Assembly (NCBI RefSeq): GCF_014202505.1 | Contig: NZ_JACHGW010000002.1 | Location: 558,001-622,000 of the forward strand | DNA: 64,000 bases | Reading direction: 5' to 3' | Source of the DNA: Armatimonas rosea | Lineage (GTDB): Bacteria > Armatimonadota > Armatimonadia > Armatimonadales > Armatimonadaceae | Shown here: positions 33,544 through 42,387 of the stretch, one piece after another | How the letters are laid out: every line of letters begins with the position of its first letter | How positions within the stretch are numbered: the stretch's first letter is position 1 | Notes under the pieces: generated by a model | Told to the model about the DNA's origin: nothing | Seen by the model: the letters and a program-made list of their open reading frames with translations, nothing else | Databases searched by the model: none | Position numbers and translations under genes: made by a program

Positions 33544-35125
33544 CTGCTAACTCCTTTGCCTTCTTAAATCGTCGCGCCAGGCGCTCCTTGCCCAGCACCT
33601 CCATCAGCTCAAAGAGGCCCGGCCCGACCTCACGGCCGGTGAGCGCCACGCGCACCGGGTGGGTTACCTCGCCCTTCTCTCGGTTGTGGCTCGCCGCCAC
33701 GGAGCGCACGACAGTCTCAATGGCCGCCACGCTCCACTCGGGCAGGCCTGCCAGGGTGCTATCCAGCTCCGCAAGATACGCTCCCGCGCCCTTGAGCCAC
33801 TTCTCGACCGACTTTGCGTTGTACTCCGGGAGCTCCACGAAGAAGAAATCCGTGACCTCGGGAACCTCACGCAGCTCCTTGACCCGCTCCTGCTCCAGCG
33901 CGATCGCGGCGGCGGCGTAGTCCGCATCGAGCTCCGCGGGCAGGAAGGGCCGGGCACGCTCGTAGAAGGCGCTCGGGCTGAGGTTGCGGATGTAGACCCC
34001 GTTCATCCACTTGAGCTTGTCCAGATCAAAGATGCCCGGCGAGAGCGAGATATGGCGGAGATCAAACGCCGCGATAATCTCGTCGCGTGGCATGAGCTCA
34101 CGGTCATCGCCGGGCGACCAGCCGCAGATCGCGAGGAAGTTGAAGAGCGCCTCGGGGAGGATGCCGTCTTGGTTCAGGTAGCCGGTCAAAAACTCACCGG
34201 TCAGGCCACCATCTTTAATCTCCGGCACCGGCCCGATCAGCGGGAGAGCTCCGTTGCGCTTCGAGAGCTTCTTGCGGTCCCACCCAAGCACATTGGGCGT
34301 GTGGACAAAGATCGGTGCCTCCCAGCCCAGGGCCTGGAAGACACTGACGTGCTTGGGGGTTGAGCTGATCCACTCCTCGCCGCGCAGGATATGGCTGATC
34401 TCCATATCGTGGTCATCGACCATCGCCGCGAGGTGGTAGACCGGCAGGCCATCGGCCTTGAGGATCACGAAGTCGTCTTGGGTGGTCGCGTCCCAGAGCG
34501 TCTCCCCGCGCAGGAAGTCCACGGTGCGGATCGGCCCCTCGGTCGGCATCTTGAGGCGCACGACCGCCCGCTCGCCGTCGGCGACCCGCTTGCGGGCCTC
34601 GGCGAGGGGATAGTCTCGAAAGTGGCGGTCGTAGCGGTAGGGAATCTTGCGGGCATCGCAGGCGGCTTTCTTGGCGGCCAGCTCTTCCTCGGTCTCAAAC
34701 GCCCAGTACGCCTTGCCGTCGTCGAGGAGCTGCTCGACCAGCTCGGTGTAGCGCGCCCGGCGCTGCGACTGGATATACGGGCCGTGTGCGCCCCCGTTCT
34801 CGGGCACCAGTGCGGGATCGACCGCACCGTAGGCCTCGGAGAGAGCAGCGACCGCCGCCTGGTCCGGGCCTTCGTCGTAGGGCGTTCCGAGCGCATGGAG
34901 CGACTGGATAATGTGCTCCAGCGAGCCTTTGACGAGGCGCTTTTGGTCGGTGTCCTCGATACGCAGCAGGAAGTCGCCGTCGTACTTTTTCGCCAGGAGA
35001 TAGGAGAACAGCGCGGTACGGAAGGCTCCGACATGGAGGAACCCTGTCGGGGAGGGGGCGAAGCGGGTGCGCACCCGGCGCGGCTCGCGGCCCATGAAGA
35101 TATCAGTTGGATCTGTTGTCGGCAC
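33524..35125 (-). CDS. gltX: Glutamyl-tRNA synthetase
   Basis: Charges tRNA-Glu. Class I synthetase: RFAPSPTGFLHVGAFRTALF holds the HIGH-type motif (HVGA), then LLRIEDTDQKR; the KMSKS-type motif is DRKKLSKRNGAL. The anticodon-binding domain follows from about residue 360. 533 residues. Start GTG 35125; TATCAT preceded by GG lies 8 bases upstream, inside the last codons of the amidase. Whether this enzyme is discriminating cannot be told from sequence alone; an amidase of GatA type lies directly upstream but no gatB or gatC is here. Confidence 0.97.
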   Translation of the reverse strand: MPTTDPTDIFMGREPRRVRTRFAPSPTGFLHVGAFRTALFSYLLAKKYDGDFLLRIEDTDQKRLVKGSLEHIIQSLHALGTPYDEGPDQAAVAALSEAYGAVDPALVPENGGAHGPYIQSQRRARYTELVEQLLDDGKAYWAFETEEELAAKKAACDARKIPYRYDRHFRDYPLAEARKRVADGERAVVRLKMPTEGPIRTVDFLRGETLWDATTQDDFVILKADGLPVYHLAAMVDDHDMEISHILRGEEWISSTPKHVSVFQALGWEAPIFVHTPNVLGWDRKKLSKRNGALPLIGPVPEIKDGGLTGEFLTGYLNQDGILPEALFNFLAICGWSPGDDRELMPRDEIIAAFDLRHISLSPGIFDLDKLKWMNGVYIRNLSPSAFYERARPFLPAELDADYAAAAIALEQERVKELREVPEVTDFFFVELPEYNAKSVEKWLKGAGAYLAELDSTLAGLPEWSVAAIETVVRSVAASHNREKGEVTHPVRVALTGREVGPGLFELMEVLGKERLARRFKKAKELADGGTDS

Positions 35126-35131
35126 GATTGC

Positions 35132-36607
35132 CTATGATACCCCGAAATCTGCCGTCGCCGCGAAGGTAGGGGCGCGCCGGTGGTGTGTCGCCTGCTCAAA
35201 CGCGAAGGCTAGCCGCAGCAGGGTCGCCTCGGTGTTGGCGCGGCCCCAGAACGAGACCCCGACCGGGAGCCCGTGCACCTGGCCTGCGGGAACCGTGATA
35301 CTCGGGTAGCCCGCCACGGCGGCAGGGCTGGTGCTGCTGCCTAAAAAGTGATCCCCATTGACCCAGTCGATCGGCCAGCTCGGTGCCTGGGTGGGGGCGA
35401 AGAGCGCATCGAGCTTGTGCTTGGTCAGGATCGCATCGATCCCCTGCTCGCGTGACTGCTTGCGGCACTTCGCCAGCGCCTTGACGTACTCCGGCGAGCT
35501 CAGCGGCCCCTTGGCCTGCGCCTGCTCAAGGAGCTCCTGACCGAAGTAGGGGAGCTCCTTGTCCTTGACACTGCTATTGAAGATGATTAGCTCCTTGAGG
35601 GTCTTGAAGGGGACACCGGGCTGGAGCTCCGCGAGGTACTTGTTTAGCCCCGCCTTGAACTCATAGAGGAGCACCGTGGTCTCGTCGGCGTCGAAGGTGT
35701 CCACGGTCGCCATGTCCGCGTGGTCGATCACCTCCGCGCCGAGCTTTTTGAGCACCTTGATCGCGTCCTCGGCGAGCTGATCGGTGGCGGGATGGTAGCC
35801 AAAGAAGCGCTTGCGCGCGATCCCGATCCGCTTGCCCTTGAGGCTGGTCACCATCGCGCCGGAGTAGTCCTTGCCGGTCAGCGCCCCCAGGAGGATTGCC
35901 ACATCAAAGACCGTCCGTGCCATCGGCCCCGCGGTGTCCTGGGTGTGGGAGATGGGGATGATCCCCTTCCCACTGAGCAGCCCGACTGTCGGTTTGAGCC
36001 CGACAAGGCCACACGCCGCCGACGGTGAGAGAATGGAGCCATCAGTCTCGGTGCCGATCCCGGCGGCAGCGAGGCAGGCCGCGATTGCCGCGCCCGTGCC
36101 GGAGCTCGACCCCGACGGTGACCGGTCCAGCGCATAGGGGTTGCGTGTCTGCCCGCCGCGTCCGCTCCAGCCGCTCGACGAGTGCGTGGAGCGGAAGTTG
36201 GCCCACTCGCTGAGGTTTGTCTTGCCCAGGATCACCGCCCCGGCTTTTCGCAGTGCGGTCGCCACGGGGGCCTCGGCCTTTACCTTTGTCCCCACCAGCG
36301 CCAGCGAGCCCGCCGTGGTCTGCATCTTGTCCAGGGTCGCGATATTGTCCTTGATGAGGATCGGCATCCCATGGAGCGGCCCCAGCGGCTTGCCCGCCGC
36401 CCGCTCCGCCTGCAAGCGCTCGGCGTCTTTGAGGGCATCGGGGTTGAGCTCGATCACGGACTTCAGCTTGGGGTCGAGCTCAGCGATCCGCGCCTGGTAG
36501 AGCTGCACCAGCTGCGGCTCGGTGTAGCGCCCGGCCTTCAGCGCCTGCCGAAGCTGGGCAAGAGAGACTTCATCAAGTTCAAAGGGGGCAATCTTGGAGG
36601 AGGACAT
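35132..36607 (-). CDS. Amidase-signature-family amidase
   Basis: 491 residues with the Ser-cisSer-Lys triad: catalytic Lys in GMPILIKDNIATLDKMQT, serines in RSPSGSSSGTGAAIAACL and GTETDGSILSPSAACGLVG. Ends in a C-terminal PVGVSFWGRANTEATLLRLA. The sequence is closer to stand-alone amidases (for example of plant and fungal-signal amide type) than to GatA, and the length and absence of gatB/gatC argue against the tRNA amidotransferase. No signal peptide. Stop is 6 bases before gltX start. A GG-TAAAAT box lies 6 bases before its ATG. Confidence 0.88.
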   Translation of the reverse strand: MSSSKIAPFELDEVSLAQLRQALKAGRYTEPQLVQLYQARIAELDPKLKSVIELNPDALKDAERLQAERAAGKPLGPLHGMPILIKDNIATLDKMQTTAGSLALVGTKVKAEAPVATALRKAGAVILGKTNLSEWANFRSTHSSSGWSGRGGQTRNPYALDRSPSGSSSGTGAAIAACLAAAGIGTETDGSILSPSAACGLVGLKPTVGLLSGKGIIPISHTQDTAGPMARTVFDVAILLGALTGKDYSGAMVTSLKGKRIGIARKRFFGYHPATDQLAEDAIKVLKKLGAEVIDHADMATVDTFDADETTVLLYEFKAGLNKYLAELQPGVPFKTLKELIIFNSSVKDKELPYFGQELLEQAQAKGPLSSPEYVKALAKCRKQSREQGIDAILTKHKLDALFAPTQAPSWPIDWVNGDHFLGSSTSPAAVAGYPSITVPAGQVHGLPVGVSFWGRANTEATLLRLAFAFEQATHHRRAPTFAATADFGVS

Positions 36608-36613
36608 GGGAGG

Positions 36614-36619
36614 ATTTTA
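36614..36619 (-). promoter_or_regulatory. -10 box GG-TAAAAT, 6 bases before the amidase gene
   Basis: Minus strand CTGGTAAAATCCTCCCATG. The cleanest example of the leaderless-type box; drives the amidase-gltX group. Confidence 0.62.
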
Positions 36620-36626
36620 CCAGAAT

Positions 36627-36697
36627 CCGGCCGCTTTACCTCCCCCAGCTCGCACCGCTCGCTACCCCCTCCGGCTTCGCGAAGGGGGTATGGCCGG
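36627..36697. repeat. Nested inverted repeats between membrane protein and amidase
   Basis: Outer arms CCGGCC (36627-36632) and GGCCGG (36692-36697); inner hairpin TACCCCCT ... AGGGGGTA (36663-36690) with CTTCGCGAAG in its loop. Likely ends the upstream gene's transcript; belongs to a dispersed palindrome class different from the DUF559 one. Confidence 0.55.
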
Positions 36698-36706
36698 AAC
36701 GGCGCT

Positions 36707-38395
36707 CTAGTCCGGCCAGGTCTGCCCAATCGCCTGTGCAATCGTGCGTCCCTCGTGGGCAAGCACCTGCTGGAGCTGGTGCTCGACCGTGCGCTCACGC
36801 AGGCAGAAGGCTGTCAGGTGGATGGTGTAGACCACGGTCAGGAGCGCGGCGACCGGTAGGGCGCTCTGGCAGAGGCGCGCCGTGATCGAGAAGCGCTTCC
36901 CACGCTTGGGGAAGGCGACGACCCCCAGATAGACAAGTGGGGTCAGCAAGGCGAGCGCGATCAGCGCCCACTCTCCGTAGAGCGTCCGCGTGACCGCATT
37001 CCAGATCGCCTGGCTGTTGCTACTGCCATCGCCCGCAAGCCCTTGGAACACCCCAGTCAGCGCCATGAAGTTACGGAAGTTGCCCAGCCCCTGCCAAGCG
37101 CCCCAGGCCGCCACTCCGAGGAAGATCGCCAGCGCCACAAACGGAGCCAGGTGCCCGACACGGCGGCCTAGCCAGGGCTGGAGGTAGGAAAGGCCACTGA
37201 GGGTGCAGAGCAAGACCACTGCGCCGAGGAGTGCCAGGCCCGCCAGGAGCTTCCACTGGGTCTCAAAGAGCGTGGGAGCCCCAAAAGCGGAGGCATCGGT
37301 GTTCTTTACAATCGCGCGGCAGGTCGCTCCGGCGGCGAGCTCCTTCTGCCACCAGGCGACTTGGGCGGGATCGGTGCGGGTGACAAACTCCAGGAAGCGA
37401 GCATCGCTCTGCTGGCGGCTTGCGTCGTCCTCGGTCTTGAGCGCGGGTGCGCCGACAGGGCGTCCCTCCGCGACTCGCACCATCGCGATTCCGACCAGCG
37501 CCCCGATCAGGCTCGACGACTGCCCGCGCATCTTGGCTCCGAGCTGCGCGGTCTCATGGCGGAGCGCGAGGCCCGCTTTGAGGTCGCCTGCCTGCTCCAG
37601 CTGCTCCAGGTGCATCGCATGGGCGGTGAAGACCCGCGCCATGCCACGGAGCGCGGCGTAGTGGGGGAAGAGAATCCCGGCATAGCTGGCACTCTTGGTC
37701 AGCGAGTTCTGTGGCCCGGAGACCAGCTCCGCATGGCGCACCCGCCCGGCGGCCTCCACATCGATATACTCGTACCAGCGCGGCTTGTTGACCGCCCGGT
37801 GCAGGGCGGCCTGCGCCGCGCTGTCTTGGTTGAGGGAAAGGTGCGCAACCGCGGCCATGGCGGGGAAGTAGGCATTGTCGGGATCAAGACGCTCGCCCGC
37901 CGCACAGGAGCGCAGCATAATCGCCGCATCGCCTGCCTCATCGGGGTTGGGTATGCTGGTGTAGCGGTTTTTCTGGGGCGGCGAGAGCTCTTCTTGGAGG
38001 TCCTCGTGGCCCACCCCGACCGCGCCGCCGTTTTTACAGGCCATACGCGCCAGCGCCGCATGCACCGCGGGCTCTTGGGGGGCTTCGGCGGCGAGTGCCT
38101 GGAGCGCGCTCCACTTTGCGCGTCCGCTCAGCAGCAGGGTCTCCGCAAGCCGCACGGGGAGCTCGGTGGAGCCCGACGGCCGCATCGTGGGGTTGACCAC
38201 AAGAGCGGGGCCGGCTCCCCCAAACGGCATATCGCTCTGCTTGAGGCCCAGGTCGAGTAGCGTGCTCCCGAGCAGAGGCTGCCCCGCTGCCAGCTGCATG
38301 TCGAAGCGCAGCGCCCCCCGTGTGAGGGGAACCAGCGAGAGCGAGACAAAGGTCGCAGCGATCAGGCCCGCCGCAAGCACATTCCAGCGTTTCAT
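36707..38395 (-). CDS. Membrane protein with large extracytoplasmic helical domain, unknown
   Basis: 562 residues. One N-terminal span (WNVLAAGLIAATFVSLSLV) is followed by about 310 mostly helical residues with TPR-like character (LDPDNAYFPAMAAVAHLSLN). Then come four spans: LLAGLALLGAVVLLCTLSGL, LAPFVALAIFLGVAAWGAW, WALIALALLTPLVYLGVVAF and ALPVAALLTVVYTIHLTAF. I recognise no family. The helical domain is predicted outside. Upstream of the amidase on the same strand but separated by a hairpin element. Divergent from rsmG. Confidence 0.65.
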   Translation of the reverse strand: MKRWNVLAAGLIAATFVSLSLVPLTRGALRFDMQLAAGQPLLGSTLLDLGLKQSDMPFGGAGPALVVNPTMRPSGSTELPVRLAETLLLSGRAKWSALQALAAEAPQEPAVHAALARMACKNGGAVGVGHEDLQEELSPPQKNRYTSIPNPDEAGDAAIMLRSCAAGERLDPDNAYFPAMAAVAHLSLNQDSAAQAALHRAVNKPRWYEYIDVEAAGRVRHAELVSGPQNSLTKSASYAGILFPHYAALRGMARVFTAHAMHLEQLEQAGDLKAGLALRHETAQLGAKMRGQSSSLIGALVGIAMVRVAEGRPVGAPALKTEDDASRQQSDARFLEFVTRTDPAQVAWWQKELAAGATCRAIVKNTDASAFGAPTLFETQWKLLAGLALLGAVVLLCTLSGLSYLQPWLGRRVGHLAPFVALAIFLGVAAWGAWQGLGNFRNFMALTGVFQGLAGDGSSNSQAIWNAVTRTLYGEWALIALALLTPLVYLGVVAFPKRGKRFSITARLCQSALPVAALLTVVYTIHLTAFCLRERTVEHQLQQVLAHEGRTIAQAIGQTWPD

Positions 38396-38443
38396 AGAAG
38401 CAATAACGTCGCGTACCGCACTCCGGTTACGGCCTCCACAGGA

Positions 38444-38449
38444 TACAAT
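38444..38449 (+). promoter_or_regulatory. -10 box TACAAT, 9 bases before rsmG
   Basis: ACAGGATACAATGCCTGCGGCATG: TACAAT after GGA, 9 bases before ATG 38459. At most 2-4 bases of leader are possible. Confidence 0.5.
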
Positions 38450-38458
38450 GCCTGCGGC

Positions 38459-39103
38459 ATGGATAGAGCTACCTTTCTTGCGGCCTTAAAAACCGCCACC
38501 GAGGCTATCGGGGTTCCCCTCAGCGAGAGCCAGGCGGCGCAGTGTGCGCACTTTGCCGCACTCGTGGTCGAGACCAACCAGACCCTCAACCTCACGCGCA
38601 TCACCGAGCCGGAGGCGATGGCGATCAAGCACTTCGCGGACTCCCTCACGCTCCTGAAGATCGTCCCCGAGCTCAAAGCCGGCGCGCGGGTCTGCGATGT
38701 GGGCACGGGAGCGGGCTTCCCCGGCGTCCCCCTCAAGCTCGCACGCCCCGATCTTCAGCTCACCCTCGTGGATAGCCTCCGCAAGCGCCTGACATTTCTG
38801 GAGGGTGCGCTGAAAACCCTGGAGATTCCCGATGTGACGCTGATCCACACCCGCGCCGAGGAGCTCAAGAACGCCCGCTTCGACCTCGTGACCGCCCGCG
38901 CGGTCGCGGCGCTTCCCAAGCTGATTACCTGGTGTGCGCCACTGGTCAAGCCGGGGGGATACTTTGTCGCGATGAAGGGAGCGGAGCTGGAAGACGAGGA
39001 AGGCACGGCGGCGAAGTTTGGGCTGACACTGCTCCAGCACCTTGAGCTCACTCTCCCGGATAGTGAAGGCTCTCGCCGAAATTTACTTCTCTGGGTAAAA
39101 TAG
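38459..39103 (+). CDS. rsmG: 16S rRNA (guanine-N7) methyltransferase RsmG
   Basis: Methylates G527 of 16S rRNA; formerly GidB. Family stretches: FAALVVETNQTLNLTRIT, AIKHFADSLTLLKI, the SAM motif VCDVGTGAGFPGVPLKLA, LTLVDSLRKRLTFLEGAL, FDLVTARAVAALPKLITWC and YFVAMKGAELEDE. 214 residues, normal. Its last codons contain the TAAAAT box of the next gene. No gidA or parAB neighbour here. Confidence 0.95.
   Translation: MDRATFLAALKTATEAIGVPLSESQAAQCAHFAALVVETNQTLNLTRITEPEAMAIKHFADSLTLLKIVPELKAGARVCDVGTGAGFPGVPLKLARPDLQLTLVDSLRKRLTFLEGALKTLEIPDVTLIHTRAEELKNARFDLVTARAVAALPKLITWCAPLVKPGGYFVAMKGAELEDEEGTAAKFGLTLLQHLELTLPDSEGSRRNLLLWVK
39096..39101 (+). promoter_or_regulatory. -10 box GG-TAAAAT at the end of rsmG, 5 bases before the next gene
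   Basis: TGGGTAAAATAGCCCATG: overlaps the rsmG stop codon and precedes ATG 39107 by 5 bases. Gives the downstream gene its own leaderless start. Confidence 0.58.
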
Positions 39104-39106
39104 CCC

Positions 39107-39925
39107 ATGCAGGTTCAGGTGCGAGAGCTGGAGACAGGCATGGCGCGGCGGGTCCGGGCGGCGCAAGAGAGCCTGACCGTAACCGTCGGCGAACAAAAGG
39201 CGCTGGAGCCGATCTGGTCGCTCTTCTCCCTAGCCTGTGCCTTTCTGGTGGTCGCGCTCTATATCGTGGTCTGCTTCCGCGTCGGGGGAGCCGTGGCGCT
39301 CTTTTTGTTCTTGCTGACTCCGGGGATTCTCCTCGCCGCCATGCACTTTCCCCGGGCGCTACCCGCGCGCCACGTCGGAGCGCCGACACTCCGCGTCCTC
39401 CTTGCGGAGCCGACCCTGCCGCGGGTGGAGCGCCTCTACAGTGAGATGCTGCTCGTCTTGCTAGAGACACCTGTCCAGAAGCCCGCGCCGCTCAAGGAGC
39501 TCCTTAGAGAGGTAAACACCCTGGTGCAGACCGACCGTGCGATGGCGGCACAACAGGCACGTCTCCAGGCCGTGATCGATCCCCTTGCTTTGGGGCATGT
39601 TGCGGAGGAGCACCGGCAGCTCACCGCGCGGCTAACCCAAGAGACCGATCCTCTCACACGCACCGCCCTTACGGAGAGCCTCGCGCTCTGCCGGGAGCGC
39701 CAGGAGCACCTGCAAGCGCTCCCGCTCCTTCTTCACCGGCTGGAGGCGCAGCGGGAGCTCCTTGGCCAGGGGGTGGCGCTGGCACACGCCGCACTCCTGC
39801 GCACCCGCACCGCCCCCCTCGCCCTGACGCCCCCTGAGCTAACCACTCTCCGCGCCCGTGTTCGCGAGCTCACCAGCGAGAGCCAGGCACTCGAAGAGGC
39901 GACCCGCTCCCTCAACGAGCTCTAG
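39107..39925 (+). CDS. Membrane-anchored coiled-coil protein, unknown
   Basis: 272 residues. Residues 37-83 contain two close spans (WSLFSLACAFLVVALYIVV and VALFLFLLTPGILLAAMHF). The remaining 190 residues are Leu/Glu/Arg-rich helices with coiled-coil spacing (LVQTDRAMAAQQARLQAV, LRARVRELTSESQALEEA). No known domain recognised. It lies 3 bases after rsmG and its stop overlaps the end of the convergent universal-stress gene by 4 bases. Leaderless-type promoter inside rsmG. Confidence 0.65.
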   Translation: MQVQVRELETGMARRVRAAQESLTVTVGEQKALEPIWSLFSLACAFLVVALYIVVCFRVGGAVALFLFLLTPGILLAAMHFPRALPARHVGAPTLRVLLAEPTLPRVERLYSEMLLVLLETPVQKPAPLKELLREVNTLVQTDRAMAAQQARLQAVIDPLALGHVAEEHRQLTARLTQETDPLTRTALTESLALCRERQEHLQALPLLLHRLEAQRELLGQGVALAHAALLRTRTAPLALTPPELTTLRARVRELTSESQALEEATRSLNEL

Positions 39926-40806
39926 GCACGCAGGATCAGCACCGATGCCGGCCCTTGGAGCGCCTGGTGAAGCGAGACACTCCCCAAAGTCAGTCGCTCT
40001 AGGACACTATGGCCCTTGGCTCCTAGGATCAGCAGGTCCGCACTCGCCTGATCTAGCGCCTGGTCGATCGACTCATGAATCGGCAGTGTCAAGACCACGC
40101 TCTCCACAGTCGTGTGCCGCAGCTCCTGAGAGAGCCGCTTGACCACGCTCTGGTTGCGTGTCTCCAGCGCCCGTCGCACCGATGCCGCCACGGAGACCCC
40201 CAGCTCGGGGAGCTCACGGTCTAGCACCTCAAGCTCACGCTCGGGGACAGCGGTCATGACCAGGAGATGCGAGAGTCCCTGTGGTGCCAGCTCGATCAGC
40301 TGCTCTAAGCAACGGTTGGCATACTCAGAGTGGTCGGTGGCAAAGACCGCACGCACCGGCAGGTCATCGGCCTGAAACAGCTCCGAGGGCCGGGCGATCA
40401 GCACGCTCTGGTGCGCTCCCAGCGCAACTCCACGCGCGACACTGCCCGTCAGCACGGCCATCCGCTCGCTGTGGGTGTGGGCCGCATTGAGGGCCACCAG
40501 CTCCGCATGCAGGCTCTCCGCACGTCGGAGGATCGCCTCGGTGGGGTGGCCAAAGAGAACCTCGCCCACCGCGCCTGGAAGCCCCTTTGCCGCACTCTCC
40601 GCTAGCTGCCGTGCATGGCGGTTCTCCGCCACGACAATCTTCTCAACCTCATCCGACGTGCGCGCTCCCTCAATCCCATAACTGAGGTAGTCGCTTGCGG
40701 AGAGGGTATGGACGAACGCGTAGTGCGCCCTGGGGAACTGCAGGCGCTTGAGGAGCGGCACGACCGGTCCTGCCTCCTGATCAACACCGACGAGAACCTG
40801 AATCAT
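39922..40806 (-). CDS. Universal stress protein, two tandem Usp domains
   Basis: 294 residues, two Usp-A folds. First half about 1-140 (IQVLVGVDQEAGPVVPLLK, TGSVARGVALGAHQSVLIA), second half about 150-294 (VRAVFATDHSEYANRCLEQL, DLLILGAKGHSVLERLTLGSVSLHQAL). The Gly-x2-Gly-x9-Gly-Ser/Thr signature of ATP-binding Usps is visible in the second half as ILGAKGHSVLERLTLGSVS. Stress-related nucleotide-binding protein. Paralogue of the next gene, 3 bases away; tandem duplication. The stop overlaps the convergent gene's end. Confidence 0.85.
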   Translation of the reverse strand: MIQVLVGVDQEAGPVVPLLKRLQFPRAHYAFVHTLSASDYLSYGIEGARTSDEVEKIVVAENRHARQLAESAAKGLPGAVGEVLFGHPTEAILRRAESLHAELVALNAAHTHSERMAVLTGSVARGVALGAHQSVLIARPSELFQADDLPVRAVFATDHSEYANRCLEQLIELAPQGLSHLLVMTAVPERELEVLDRELPELGVSVAASVRRALETRNQSVVKRLSQELRHTTVESVVLTLPIHESIDQALDQASADLLILGAKGHSVLERLTLGSVSLHQALQGPASVLILRA

Positions 40807-40809
40807 TGC

Positions 40810-41706
40810 CTATGCCCTCATCACTAGAACCGAGTACGGCGAGAAGACCGCCTCACGAAACGACGTGCTCCCCAGGGTGAGGCGCTGGAGGAAGCTATGC
40901 CCATGTGCTCCCAGGATCAGTAGCTCGGCATTGGTCTCCTTCATCGCCTCCGCGATCGCCTCATGCACGGGGAGGGGCGAGACCCGAGACTCAAAAGTGG
41001 TGAGCATGGGATGGAAGCATCCCCCGAGGCGCTCGATTAGGGCATTGTTTTTGGCTTCCAGTGTCTCGCGGACGGCCTGGGTGGGCGGGACGCTCACCGG
41101 AGGCAGCATGGGCTCCATGGCACGGAGGCGCTCCTCGGGAAACGAGGTCAGCACGGTGATATGCTGGATTCCCTGCGGCCAGAGCGTGCTCAGCTGGGCA
41201 ATACAGCGCTCGGAGTAGGGGGAGTGGTCGGTGGCAAGGACGGCACGGAGCGGACGAAGCTCATCGCTCTCTCCCCGCGCTAGGAGTACGCTCTGGTGGG
41301 CCCCAATCACAAGTCCCCGTGCGACACTGCCTGTCAAGAAGGCCACCAGCGGCCCCGCGACTGTCCCATTGACCGCGATCAAGTCCGCCTTGCACTCATC
41401 GGCGTAGGTCATCAGGCGCTCGGCGGGATTGCCCGTGGTCACCACGGCGACGGGGTGGAGGGCACTGCCTAGCTCTTGGGCGAGCTTCTCCAGCGACCCT
41501 GCCGCACTATCCCGATCTTGTTGGGCGATCTCTGCCAGAACGGAGGGCGCGATCACAGGATCGTACTCCCAGCCCGTGTAGATAGGGGGGGGCACCGCGT
41601 GCATCATGTCCACCTGTGCTTGTGGAAACCGAAGCCGCTTCAGAAGCCCCACCACGGAAGAGCCTCCCGCTGCCATCGCCAACTCTGCTCCCAGTACAAT
41701 CTTCAT
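40810..41706 (-). CDS. Universal stress protein, two tandem Usp domains (paralogue)
   Basis: 298 residues, same two-domain layout as its neighbour: KIVLGAELAMAAGGSSVVG, VAFLTGSVARGLVIGAHQSVLLA, then LRAVLATDHSPYSERCIAQL and LLILGAHGHSFLQRLTLGSTSFREAV. ATG 41706 has a good Shine-Dalgarno (AGGAGACGAG) and a TATACT about 27 bases upstream, so it has a conventional short leader and drives both usp genes. Confidence 0.85.
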   Translation of the reverse strand: MKIVLGAELAMAAGGSSVVGLLKRLRFPQAQVDMMHAVPPPIYTGWEYDPVIAPSVLAEIAQQDRDSAAGSLEKLAQELGSALHPVAVVTTGNPAERLMTYADECKADLIAVNGTVAGPLVAFLTGSVARGLVIGAHQSVLLARGESDELRPLRAVLATDHSPYSERCIAQLSTLWPQGIQHITVLTSFPEERLRAMEPMLPPVSVPPTQAVRETLEAKNNALIERLGGCFHPMLTTFESRVSPLPVHEAIAEAMKETNAELLILGAHGHSFLQRLTLGSTSFREAVFSPYSVLVMRA

Positions 41707-41733
41707 TCTCGTCTCCTGTGCAGGCAGTATAGA

Positions 41734-42336
41734 TCAGCCCGTCGGGGAAGAGATCGGCGTTTTGGCGGATTGCAAGATCGCCGCATAGACTGCCACGACC
41801 ATACTCTTTGTCTCGTCTAGCGGGATGTCGGTGCGTACCACAAAATCCCCACGTCGCACTTTTTCGTCGGGATCGAGCTGGGAGGCGAGCCGCTGCTGAG
41901 CGGCCTCATCGGTGAGGCCACGTGCAAGCAGGCGCTCCCGCTGTGTGGCGTGGTCCGCCGCGACCACCACCACCCCCTCAAACCAGGTCTCCAGCCCGCC
42001 TTCAAAGAGCAAAGGCACCTCGTAGAGGAGAACACCGGGAGTGGGGTCGGCCTGGGCTGCTGCGATCACTGCACGCATGCGCTGGCGAATTGCGGGGTGC
42101 ATGAGGGCATTGAGCCGCTTGCGGGCATCGGGGTCTCCAAATATCTTTGCCGCCAGCTCCGAGCGCTCGACCGTCCCAAAGGCCTCCAGCACGGCGGCAC
42201 GGGTCGGTTCTCCCTCGGCCAAGACGGCGCGTGCGTCCTCGTCCGCAGAGGCAAGCTGTGCCCCACACTCCGCAAAGAGCTTACTGACCGTGCTCTTGCC
42301 GCACGCAATCCCGCCTGTGATCGCCCATGTCTGCAT
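41734..42336 (-). CDS. coaE: Dephospho-CoA kinase
   Basis: Last step of CoA synthesis. P-loop WAITGGIACGKSTVSKLF, then ASADEDARAVL for the CoA site, LNALMHPAIRQRM, VLLYEVPLLFEGGLETWFEGVVVV and RLASQLDPDEKVRRGDFVV. About 200 residues. The start is ATG 42336 (MQTWAITGG); the TTG 9 bases upstream is inside the rpsA terminator tail. Downstream of rpsA but separated by a strong terminator, so its promoter is not obvious and may be read-through. Confidence 0.95.
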   Translation of the reverse strand: MQTWAITGGIACGKSTVSKLFAECGAQLASADEDARAVLAEGEPTRAAVLEAFGTVERSELAAKIFGDPDARKRLNALMHPAIRQRMRAVIAAAQADPTPGVLLYEVPLLFEGGLETWFEGVVVVAADHATQRERLLARGLTDEAAQQRLASQLDPDEKVRRGDFVVRTDIPLDETKSMVVAVYAAILQSAKTPISSPTG

Positions 42337-42344
42337 AAAAAACA

Positions 42345-42375
42345 AAACCCCGATGCTATTTTAGCACCGGGGTTT
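42345..42375 (-). terminator. Terminator after rpsA
   Basis: AAACCCCG-TGCTA stem (one mismatch) with a 3-base loop, followed on the minus strand by TTTTGTTTTTT. Strong intrinsic terminator whose T-run reaches to the coaE start. Confidence 0.9.
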
Positions 42376-42387
42376 GTCGTTTTCGCA

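Noticed and set aside
35132-36607. GatA subunit of the Glu-tRNA(Gln) amidotransferase
   Set aside because: It lies beside gltX, but there is no gatB or gatC, and the sequence looks like a stand-alone amidase.
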